This document shows, one piece after another, positions 57,845 to 64,000 of a DNA stretch of 64,000 nucleotides. The DNA is from an uncultured Flavobacteriales bacterium. GTDB taxonomy: Bacteria > Bacteroidota > Bacteroidia > Flavobacteriales_D > Sanyastnellaceae. Both the position numbers and the translations under genes were made by a program. Each line of letters starts with the position of its first letter. The stretch's first letter is position 1. Location of the stretch: NCBI GenBank assembly GCA_949373165.1, contig CASICO010000017.1, positions 54,044-118,043 on the forward strand, given 5' to 3'. The notes below the pieces were generated by a model that did not search any database, was not told where the DNA came from, and saw only the letters and a program-made list of their open reading frames with translations.

Positions 57845-58402
57845 ATGCGCATTTATACCCGCACAGGTGACGGAGGGGAAACCTCCCTTTTCAATGGAGA
57901 CCGTGTCCACAAGGATGACGCCCGCATCGAAGCGTATGGAACGCTCGACGAACTCAACGCCGTTGTTGGCGGATTGGTTGACCATTCTGAACTGGCGTCC
58001 CAACAATTAAAGTTGCGTGAAATTCAAGACCACTTGTTCCGCATCGGCGGCGTTTTTGCAGACCCAGAAGGGCCGCGACCTGGCGCTTTGACAGTGGACA
58101 GCGAAGACATCAAGGGATTGGAAAGTTGGATCGATGGACTCGAAGCCGATTTACCCCCGCTTCGAAATTTTGTCCTCCCCGGGGGTCACCCTGCGTTGTC
58201 TCAATGTCACATGGCCAGAACGGTTTGCCGCAGGGCCGAGCGTCGGGCTGTCGCATTGGACCGTTTGGTGACGCAACCTGAAGTTGCCATTCGATACCTG
58301 AACCGCCTCAGCGATGCCTTCTTCACTTTGGGAAGATGGGTGGCCCAAACCACAGGTACAGAAGAAGTCAAGTGGCCGCTTGACCGCTCAAAGGGCCAAT
58401 AA
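57845..58402 (+). CDS. Cob(I)alamin adenosyltransferase, PduO type
   Basis: 185 residues. MRIYTRTGDGGETSLFNGDRV and the conserved EAYGTLDELNAVVG, FVLPGG, and RTVCRRAERR (ATP-binding) mark the PduO/MMAB family. Makes adenosylcobalamin, the cofactor for methylmalonyl-CoA mutase; consistent with mce at 45.8 kb. ATG 57845, with a near-consensus CACCTTTG ending 3 bp upstream. Confidence 0.93.
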   Translation: MRIYTRTGDGGETSLFNGDRVHKDDARIEAYGTLDELNAVVGGLVDHSELASQQLKLREIQDHLFRIGGVFADPEGPRPGALTVDSEDIKGLESWIDGLEADLPPLRNFVLPGGHPALSQCHMARTVCRRAERRAVALDRLVTQPEVAIRYLNRLSDAFFTLGRWVAQTTGTEEVKWPLDRSKGQ

Positions 58403-58457
58403 AACCCGAATTTTATCACCATAAAGGCAAACAATTTGTCTATGTGTCCCGTAGGGG

Positions 58458-58487
58458 TTGCACACTTCAGCGGCTCGTCTACTTTTG
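58458..58487 (+). promoter_or_regulatory. Bacteroidota-type promoter (TTG ... TACTTTTG) ahead of the DUF2795 gene
   Basis: TTG (58458-58460), 19 bp, then TACTTTTG (58480-58487), which agrees with the known -33 TTG / -7 TAnnTTTG consensus and spacing. The ATG is 21 bp downstream. This is the best full promoter match in the window. Confidence 0.6.
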
Positions 58488-58508
58488 CCGCGCCTGAATA
58501 GACGCAAA

Positions 58509-58730
58509 ATGTATTGGACGTTAGAGCTTGCATCCTACCTAGAAGACGCCCCTTGGCCCGCGACCAAGGACGAGTTAATCGACTTCGCCATGCGCACCGG
58601 AGCCCCTCTGGAAGTGGTAGAGAATCTTCAACAAATTGAAGATGACCAAGAGACATACGACACCATCGAGGACATCTGGCCCGATTATCCATCCAAAGAA
58701 GACTTCTTCTTTAATGAGGATGAATACTAG
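58509..58730 (+). CDS. DUF2795 domain protein
   Basis: 73 residues, acidic. YWTLELASYLEDAPWPATKDELIDFAMRTG is the DUF2795 core, ending EDFFFNEDEY. A small, conserved Bacteroidota protein of unknown role. It has its own promoter and terminator and is therefore monocistronic. Confidence 0.88.
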   Translation: MYWTLELASYLEDAPWPATKDELIDFAMRTGAPLEVVENLQQIEDDQETYDTIEDIWPDYPSKEDFFFNEDEY

Positions 58731-58751
58731 GGGTCCAAGACCCTGACTTAG

Positions 58752-58783
58752 AACGCCGGCCCAAATGCTGGCGTTTTTTTTTT
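58752..58783 (+). terminator. Rho-independent terminator after the DUF2795 gene
   Basis: AACGCCGGC (58752-58760) pairs with GCTGGCGTT (58767-58775), one G:T, then a ten-base T-run (58774-58783). It sits 21 bp past the stop and directly before the convergent aspartokinase end. Confidence 0.9.
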
Positions 58784-58785
58784 GC

Positions 58786-59865
58786 TCAGTTTTTGACGAT
58801 GAAGCGGATGCACTGGGGGACAATGGCGTCCAATCCAACCGATTGAATGTGACTCTGTGGAAATTGAACGCGCCATTCTGCCTTGGCTTCTTCTTCACTT
58901 GCACCAATGCACCGAACTTCGGTTCGCCCATCTGAAAGGGACGACAAGGTCCACAGCGGTGGCAGGTCATCCGGCACCGTGTCCCCTTCTATTCTGGTCC
59001 CTTTGGCTTCAGGATCCATAAAACCATTGACCCACAAGGGGATACCCGACCTGCGCAACGGGGCCATGGTGTCGGGGTGCAACACACCAGCTCCAGCCAG
59101 CCCCAACGCCTCTGCCGTCTTGTGGTCCAAATGAGGGATGAATTTCGCGGCTGGCCACTTCCTGGGGTCTCCCGTCATGACGCCTGGCACGTCTTTCCAA
59201 ACGCAGAACATCTCTGCATTCAAAGCCTCTGCGAGCAGCGCCCCACTGAAGTCTGAGCCCTCTCTGCCCAAGGTGGTCGGAACCCCCTCTTCCGTTGCCC
59301 CCACAAAACCTTGCATGACTGGAAGGGATGTGTGCCAGTTTTTCGCCGCTTCGTGTATGGCGTCCTTGGTGGAAGTTAAATGGACCATGGCTGAGCGGTG
59401 CTCCCCATTGGTCTGAACCAAGTCCCACGCAGAAACCCATTCTCCATTCATTCCCCTTGCTGCCAGATGCGCCGCCACGATTTCCGTGGACCACCTCTCA
59501 CCGAACCCCACAATTGAATCGTAAGTCGCACTGGACGGCGGCTGCCCCGCCAATGAATCCACCATTGACCGGAAATCTGCTGTGCTTTTGTTGAGAACAG
59601 AAGCAGGCAAGTCCAACGCTTTGGACACCTTAAAATGAGCCTCCAAAATGGCGTCGACAAGCAAGGCTGCGGCTCCCGCTTGCGGCAAAGCCTGCCAAAT
59701 TTCTTCCAACGCATTGGTGGTCTTCCCCATGGCGCTGACCACCACAGCTTGTTTTTTGCCTTGATCAGCACCGTCTTGTCGGCCTCTTAAGATTTTGCCC
59801 AGGTTCAGCACGCCCGATGCGTCACGAACCGATGCCCCGCCGAATTTGTGGACGATCCAAGACAT
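58786..59865 (-). CDS. lysC: Aspartate kinase, short form
   Basis: 359 residues. IVHKFGGASV at the start is the aspartokinase ATP site, with STAD, FGERWSTEIVAAHL, TLGREGSDFSGALL, and MTGDPRKWPAAK following. The usual C-terminal pair of ACT domains (about 150 residues) is reduced to some 60 residues (SSLSDGRTEVRCIGASEEEAK...). So it could lack normal lysine/threonine feedback inhibition. ATG 59865 (MSWIVHKFGG) is the family start. GNAT gene is 2 bp upstream. Confidence 0.88.
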   Translation of the reverse strand: MSWIVHKFGGASVRDASGVLNLGKILRGRQDGADQGKKQAVVVSAMGKTTNALEEIWQALPQAGAAALLVDAILEAHFKVSKALDLPASVLNKSTADFRSMVDSLAGQPPSSATYDSIVGFGERWSTEIVAAHLAARGMNGEWVSAWDLVQTNGEHRSAMVHLTSTKDAIHEAAKNWHTSLPVMQGFVGATEEGVPTTLGREGSDFSGALLAEALNAEMFCVWKDVPGVMTGDPRKWPAAKFIPHLDHKTAEALGLAGAGVLHPDTMAPLRRSGIPLWVNGFMDPEAKGTRIEGDTVPDDLPPLWTLSSLSDGRTEVRCIGASEEEAKAEWRVQFPQSHIQSVGLDAIVPQCIRFIVKN

Positions 59866-59867
59866 GC

Positions 59868-60356
59868 TCAACCTGCGGCCAACTGGGTCAATGCCGCCCC
59901 TTCTAAGCGGCCATTCAGCCACTCTCCATCCAGATTGGCCCCCAGTGTTTTGTAGAAGCCGATGGCGGGCTCGTTCCAATCCAAAACCTGCCATTGCATA
60001 TAGGCGTGGCCGCGCTTTCGGGTCTCTTGGGCAACCGCAGAAAACAACTGTCGGCCAAAACCATTCCCTCGCTCTGACTCTGTCACCACCAAGTCTTCTA
60101 GAAACAGACAGCGGCCATTCCAAGTGCTGTACTTCTCATAAAACAAGGCCATGCCCACCACCTCGTTCCGGTCTTCAGGCTCCAAAACCAAAAGTCCATA
60201 ACCCGGGTTCGCGCCGAAGCCATCCCGCTTGAGAACCTCTGCATTGATGCGCACTTGATCTCCAGCCCGTTCGTATTCTGCCAATTCCACAATCAATGCC
60301 CATACCCGAGGCACATCCTGTTCTGTGGCCCATCTCACCCTGCCATTCGCTTTCAT
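59868..60356 (-). CDS. GNAT-family acetyltransferase (diamine acetyltransferase-like)
   Basis: 162 residues. RWATEQDVPRVWALIVELAEYE start, strand-loop LFLEDLVVTESERGNGFGRQLFSAVAQ (acetyl-CoA-binding RGNGFG), and NEPAIGFYKTLGA. This matches the spermidine/thialysine acetyltransferase group more than RimI. ATG 60356 (MKANGRVRW). It is co-transcribed with aspartokinase (2-bp spacing). Confidence 0.82.
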   Translation of the reverse strand: MKANGRVRWATEQDVPRVWALIVELAEYERAGDQVRINAEVLKRDGFGANPGYGLLVLEPEDRNEVVGMALFYEKYSTWNGRCLFLEDLVVTESERGNGFGRQLFSAVAQETRKRGHAYMQWQVLDWNEPAIGFYKTLGANLDGEWLNGRLEGAALTQLAAG

Positions 60357-60362
60357 TCTTTG

Positions 60363-60370
60363 CAAACGTA
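60363..60370 (-). promoter_or_regulatory. -7 box TACGTTTG ahead of the GNAT gene
   Basis: Minus-strand TACGTTTG matches TAnnTTTG exactly and ends 6 bp before the ATG at 60356, within the 28-bp divergent gap. Confidence 0.5.
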
Positions 60371-60384
60371 GATTGCAAGCCGTG

Positions 60385-60888
60385 ATGCCAGAAGAAATTT
60401 CTCCCTTGGATTTGGTTCTTGCCCTCCCTTTGTTGTGGGGGGCCATCCGCGGGATTAGAAAAGGATTCATCATGGAGGTCACGGCACTGGCGGCGCTCTT
60501 TGTAGGCGCTTACGCTGCATTATTTGGATCAGACCTTGCTGCGGCTTGGCTGGATGCCGAGTTTTCGATTGGGAAATCTTACTTGGGAATCACTGCGTTT
60601 GCCTTGACCTTCATCGCCGTTGCTGTCGGCGTTCACGTGCTTGGCCGCTTGATCGAAAAAGTGATCGACGTGACCGCCTTGAAACCATTAGATCGGCTGG
60701 GCGGGTTGGTTTTTGCACTCGGCAGAGCTTGGCTGTTTTGGTCCATTATGGTGTTGTTGTTGCAAGGCACCTTGGGCGCCGATGTTCTGCCTCTTCAGTG
60801 GCGAGAGGGAAGTCATTTGTGGCCGGCGCTGGACAACAGCGCAAGGTTCATTTTGCCCCTGATTGACCCGTGGATTCCACAACTGTAA
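60385..60888 (+). CDS. CvpA-family membrane protein
   Basis: 167 residues with four hydrophobic helices. LLWGAIRGIRKGFIMEV is the family N-terminus; VIDVTALKPLDRLGGLVFALGRAW is the conserved central motif. CvpA family members are inner-membrane proteins linked to colicin V production and, more generally, envelope integrity. It diverges from the GNAT gene with 28 bp between. The following gene starts 3 bp after its stop. Confidence 0.85.
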   Translation: MPEEISPLDLVLALPLLWGAIRGIRKGFIMEVTALAALFVGAYAALFGSDLAAAWLDAEFSIGKSYLGITAFALTFIAVAVGVHVLGRLIEKVIDVTALKPLDRLGGLVFALGRAWLFWSIMVLLLQGTLGADVLPLQWREGSHLWPALDNSARFILPLIDPWIPQL

Positions 60889-60891
60889 ATC

Positions 60892-61341
60892 ATGGAGGCC
60901 TTGCGCACTTTTCTGTCCGAATTGACAGTAGACCGCAAGGCCCCTGTGACCTCGCTGTTGACCGCTTTAAACCAACATTTACCCCAAGGCTTTGAGCCGC
61001 ATTCGGACGGCAGAATGGCGCACTTTTCTGTGCCTCACAGCCTGTACCCAAACGGATATCACTGCAACCCCAAGCAGCCCTTGCCCTTCATTTCCGTGGC
61101 ATCCATGAAGGGCCACGTCGGGTTTTACCACATGGGACTGTACGCCGATCCCACCTTGCAAAAACAATTCCTCCAGCTTTGGGAAAAGGCCAATTGCGGC
61201 AAACTCGACATGGGGAAGTCGTGCGTGCGTTTTAAACGCCCTGCTCAGCTGATTGCAGCCATGCCCGCACTGATTGAACTGATGAAACTGATGTCTCCAC
61301 AGGAATGGATTTCCTGCTACGAGCAGAACGTCAAGGCTTGA
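60892..61341 (+). CDS. DUF1801-like protein (YdhG family)
   Basis: 149 residues. LPFISVASMKGHVGFYHMGLY and MGKSCVRFKRPAQL are typical of the DUF1801/YdhG fold, a small cytosolic alpha/beta protein of poorly known role. It begins 3 bp after cvpA's stop. Its last 11 bp overlap the convergent phosphohexomutase gene. Confidence 0.75.
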   Translation: MEALRTFLSELTVDRKAPVTSLLTALNQHLPQGFEPHSDGRMAHFSVPHSLYPNGYHCNPKQPLPFISVASMKGHVGFYHMGLYADPTLQKQFLQLWEKANCGKLDMGKSCVRFKRPAQLIAAMPALIELMKLMSPQEWISCYEQNVKA

Positions 61342-63040
61342 TTTCCACGCCGAAGTCCCGCCCAATTCGTCCAATTTTCTGACCCAATGCACGCCACACT
61401 ACTTCGTGGGTGTCCGTGACTTCCCAGGTGTTGCGCACAGAAAAATAAAACTTGATTTTCGGTTCTGTTCCAGAAGGGCGAGCGGTAATCAAAGACCCTC
61501 CGTCTGTTAAGAACTGAATCACATTGGATGGCGGCAATCCACTCCAACCGTTCAGGTGATCCCGGACCTCCACGACAGCCTCTCCACCGAGCATAGACGG
61601 CGGAGACGCGCGGAACCCCGCCATCATCTCCTCAATCTCTGCTGCCCCTGAAATGCCGGTCCGCTTGAGGGAAACCAATTCCTCGCGGTACATCCCATAG
61701 TGCCGATGCAAGTCGCGCAACCGGTCAAGAAGGGTTCTGCCCTTGCGCCATTCCACATCGGCCATCTCGGCGATCATGGCCGCAGCCGCAATGGCATCCT
61801 TGTCTCTGACCTCGTCGCCCACCAAATAGCCGTAACTCTCTTCGCCACCAACCAAGAACCGACCTCGGCCTTCTCTTGCTGCAATCTCAGCCGCAATCCA
61901 CTTAAACCCAGTCAATGTCTCTGCAACAGGCACGTCGAACTCCGCTGCGATGTCTGAAATCAACCGTGTCGTCACCACGGTTCGGGCCACAAAATCCCCC
62001 TCTTCAAGGTCTCCCCGATCCGCTTTGGACTTGAGCACATAATGCACCAAAAGCGAGGCAAGCTCATTGCCATTCATGAGGCGGAAGTCGCCATTCTGAT
62101 CTCGAACTGCTGCCCCCACGCGATCGCTGTCGGGGTCTGTGGCCAACACCAATTCGGCCCCTGAAACTTCTGCCCGCTCCAAAGCCATCCGCAGGGCACT
62201 GGCCTCCTCTGGATTGGGAGAGTCCACCGTTGGGAATGCGCCGTCTGGGGCCGCTTGCTCGGCCAACACCTCCACATTTCTGAAGCCGCACTTTGCCAAT
62301 GCCGGTGCCATGCTCACTGTTCCCGTCCCATGGAGCGGAGAATAGACCATGCTCAAATCAGAGCCCTCCTCTATCAAGGACGCACTGATGCGATGGGCAG
62401 CAATGGTGTCGTAATACGCCTCATCCAATGATGGGCCAATGGTCTGAATGAGGGGACTCGAAGATGCCGCACGACGCACCGCGTTCAGGCCCTCCACAGC
62501 CCTTACCCTTTCAATGATGCCCTTGTCGTGTGGCGGCACAATTTGTCCGCCGTCGCCCCAATACACCTTGTACCCGTTGTACTCCTTCGGATTGTGGCTT
62601 GCTGTAATCACAATGCCCGCCTGACAGCACAATTGGCGAATGGCAAAACTCAGTTCAGGTGTCGGACGCAAAGCTGAAAAAACATGAGCCTGAATCCCAT
62701 TTCCAGCGAAAACCTCTGATGCCACCCGTGTGAATTCGTCACTCTTGTGTCGACTGTCGTGGGCAATGGCGACCGAAATGTCCCCCGTGCATTGCGACTT
62801 CAAATAGTCCGCCAACCCTTGGGTGGCCATCGCCACAACGGCCGAATTCATCCGGTTGGTTCCCGGTCCCATCAAGCCGCGCATTCCACCGGTTCCAAAC
62901 GCCAAATCCTGATGGAATGCCTCTTGGAGACCCGTTGGGTCTTCGGCTGTCAGCAGGTCTTGAACAGCATTTCGGGTCTCCTCGTCGTGCGGAGGAAGGG
63001 TCCATGCCGAAGCGCGATTGCGAATGTGATCGAGGTTCAT
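61331..63040 (-). CDS. Phosphoglucomutase/phosphomannomutase (alpha-D-phosphohexomutase)
   Basis: 569 residues, four-domain. LAFGTGGMRGLMGPGTNRMN at domain 1, phosphoserine in ITASHNPKEYNGYKVY, metal loop ATDPDSDRVG, sugar loop VGGEESYG, and C-terminal phosphate loop RPSGTEPKIKFYF. Interconverts hexose-1- and -6-phosphates for polysaccharide precursors. ATG 63040 (MNLDHIRN) chosen over an earlier in-frame ATG. It follows rfbD on the same strand (7 bp) and is functionally linked to nucleotide-sugar synthesis. Confidence 0.92.
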   Translation of the reverse strand: MNLDHIRNRASAWTLPPHDEETRNAVQDLLTAEDPTGLQEAFHQDLAFGTGGMRGLMGPGTNRMNSAVVAMATQGLADYLKSQCTGDISVAIAHDSRHKSDEFTRVASEVFAGNGIQAHVFSALRPTPELSFAIRQLCCQAGIVITASHNPKEYNGYKVYWGDGGQIVPPHDKGIIERVRAVEGLNAVRRAASSSPLIQTIGPSLDEAYYDTIAAHRISASLIEEGSDLSMVYSPLHGTGTVSMAPALAKCGFRNVEVLAEQAAPDGAFPTVDSPNPEEASALRMALERAEVSGAELVLATDPDSDRVGAAVRDQNGDFRLMNGNELASLLVHYVLKSKADRGDLEEGDFVARTVVTTRLISDIAAEFDVPVAETLTGFKWIAAEIAAREGRGRFLVGGEESYGYLVGDEVRDKDAIAAAAMIAEMADVEWRKGRTLLDRLRDLHRHYGMYREELVSLKRTGISGAAEIEEMMAGFRASPPSMLGGEAVVEVRDHLNGWSGLPPSNVIQFLTDGGSLITARPSGTEPKIKFYFSVRNTWEVTDTHEVVWRALGQKIGRIGRDFGVEIKP

Positions 63041-63047
63041 GTCGGAT

Positions 63048-63935
63048 TCAATGGGTTCCTTGGGAAGGAAATTTAGCTTGAATACAGGCATCTAGCGCCT
63101 CGCGCCAACCCACGGCAGGTGAACCCACGGTGTCAAAAAAAGCGCGCTCATCGAGCTTGCTGTAGTCCGGTCTCTTCGCGAGGGTCGGATAAGCCGATGT
63201 CGGCACCGGCAGGACGCGCACGTGAGGCGCAAGGCTGGCCAAAATGGCCGAAGCAAAACCATGCCAAGTGGTTGTGCCCGCGTGGCCGTAGTGATGGACC
63301 CCGGAAGTGGCCTTTTTTGGGTCTTCTAAAGCATCCAACCACCGCAACAAATCCACCGCCAAATGTCCCGCATGGGTTGGGCAGCCCACCTGGTCATCCA
63401 CCACTTTGAGTTCATCTTGTGTTTGCGAAAGCCGAAGCATGGTGTTGAAGAAGTTCTCTCCCTCCCGGTCATAAAGCCAGCTGACTCGAATCACGGAAGC
63501 GCCAGGATGCGCTGCCAATACTGCTTTTTCGCCTTGCAACTTGCTTTTCCCGTAAACCCCAATCGGGGATGTCGGCGCGTCCGAAGTGTAAGGGATCTGG
63601 CCAGTTCCATCAAAGACATAATCTGTACTGACATGAATCAAATGCACGCCCAATGCCGCGCAGGCCACCGCCAAATGTCGGGGCGCATCTGCGTTGACCA
63701 ACATGGCAAGCTCAGCGTTGCCTTCTGCAGCATCTACTGCCGTATAGGCGGCGCAATGGATCACCGCTTCGGGCCGAACCTTTTCCAAAAGGGATAAAAT
63801 GCCCTCTGGCGCTTCCATGTCCCATTGCGTTCTGTCGCAGCCTACCAACGTATGCTTCGCCGCCCAACTTGATCCCTGAAGGGACATTAGACGCCCGCCC
63901 AATTGGCCTGTAATTCCGGTCACCATGACACGCAT
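63048..63935 (-). CDS. rfbD: dTDP-4-dehydrorhamnose reductase
   Basis: 295 residues. N-terminal VTGITGQLGGRL nucleotide-binding loop, VIHCAAYTAVDAAE, STDYVFDGTG, the YGKSKLQGE catalytic Tyr/Lys motif, and QVGCPTHAGHLA. The last step in dTDP-L-rhamnose synthesis. It is upstream of the phosphohexomutase in the same operon, consistent with surface polysaccharide synthesis; more genes probably lie past the window's right edge. Confidence 0.94.
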   Translation of the reverse strand: MRVMVTGITGQLGGRLMSLQGSSWAAKHTLVGCDRTQWDMEAPEGILSLLEKVRPEAVIHCAAYTAVDAAEGNAELAMLVNADAPRHLAVACAALGVHLIHVSTDYVFDGTGQIPYTSDAPTSPIGVYGKSKLQGEKAVLAAHPGASVIRVSWLYDREGENFFNTMLRLSQTQDELKVVDDQVGCPTHAGHLAVDLLRWLDALEDPKKATSGVHHYGHAGTTTWHGFASAILASLAPHVRVLPVPTSAYPTLAKRPDYSKLDERAFFDTVGSPAVGWREALDACIQAKFPSQGTH

Positions 63936-64000
63936 GGAACAAAGGAAAGACCTGTCGGACCATTTTGGTTCCCTGCGGCCTTTCAGGTGCAGAAATTGTT

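Overview
The window looks like chromosomal DNA of a GC-rich member of the Bacteroidota. The signs are a gliding-motility/type IX secretion C-terminal sorting domain on an 898-residue surface protein, an epimerase-type L-threonine dehydrogenase, several proteins of Bacteroidota-type families (TolB-like with an outer-membrane barrel, DUF3109, DUF2795, DUF177/L32/FabH/AccBC), gene starts without strong Shine-Dalgarno sequences, and recurrent TAnnTTTG / TAnnTTCG boxes ahead of genes, which match the Bacteroidota -7 element. The order or genus cannot be fixed from the sequence alone. Almost all of the window is dense housekeeping DNA: short intergenic gaps, many 1-11 bp overlaps, no insertion sequence, no prophage, no CRISPR array.

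Layout. 0-10 kb: end of a PpiD-like periplasmic chaperone, queA, tdh, a secreted MORN-like protein, cysS, a lipoprotein M28/glutaminyl-cyclase-like enzyme, a large TPR protein with a degenerate kinase-like tail, pheS and a cyclophilin. 10-22 kb: a small lipoprotein, tRNA-Pro(GGG), a REC-CRP fusion regulator, pheT, then a block (about 15.06-18.80 kb) in which plsC, a PhoB-like response regulator, its histidine kinase and the start of a TolB-like protein are all broken by single-base insertions in homopolymers; a metallo-hydrolase lies intact inside it. 21.8-33 kb: TauE-like half transporter, M20 amidohydrolase, recQ, the kdsD-tatC-lptB operon (LPS and protein export), riboflavin synthase, the T9SS surface protein, and pdxA. 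32.9-36.9 kb: DUF177-rpmF-fabH-accB-accC, the fatty-acid initiation cluster, without plsX.

36.9-46.2 kb: panD, a YbhN-like membrane protein and a heptose-phosphate adenylyltransferase in one overlapping operon; an OmpA-family protein and DUF3109; a radical SAM/SPASM protein coupled to a second YbhN-like protein; then metB-kmo-mce with 4-bp overlaps. 46.2-54.3 kb: gdhA, an atypical SDR, a cytochrome c lipoprotein, hflX, rbfA, an FtsX/LolC-type permease, dusB and a CPBP protease. 54.3-64 kb: ispD, sodB, a C-terminal processing protease, dCMP deaminase, cobalamin adenosyltransferase (which would supply the cofactor for the pathway that uses the mce product), DUF2795, a short aspartokinase, a GNAT acetyltransferase, a CvpA-like protein, a DUF1801-like protein, a phosphohexomutase and rfbD.

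I looked for a new system and found none that stands out as a multi-gene defence or mobile island. The items most worth a second look are the radical SAM/SPASM + YbhN-like pair, the TPR protein with a decayed kinase tail, the REC-CRP fusion, two unusually structured intergenic regions (46.17-46.45 kb and 50.73-51.17 kb), and the insertion cluster at 15-18.8 kb, which is more likely a sequence-quality artefact than biology.
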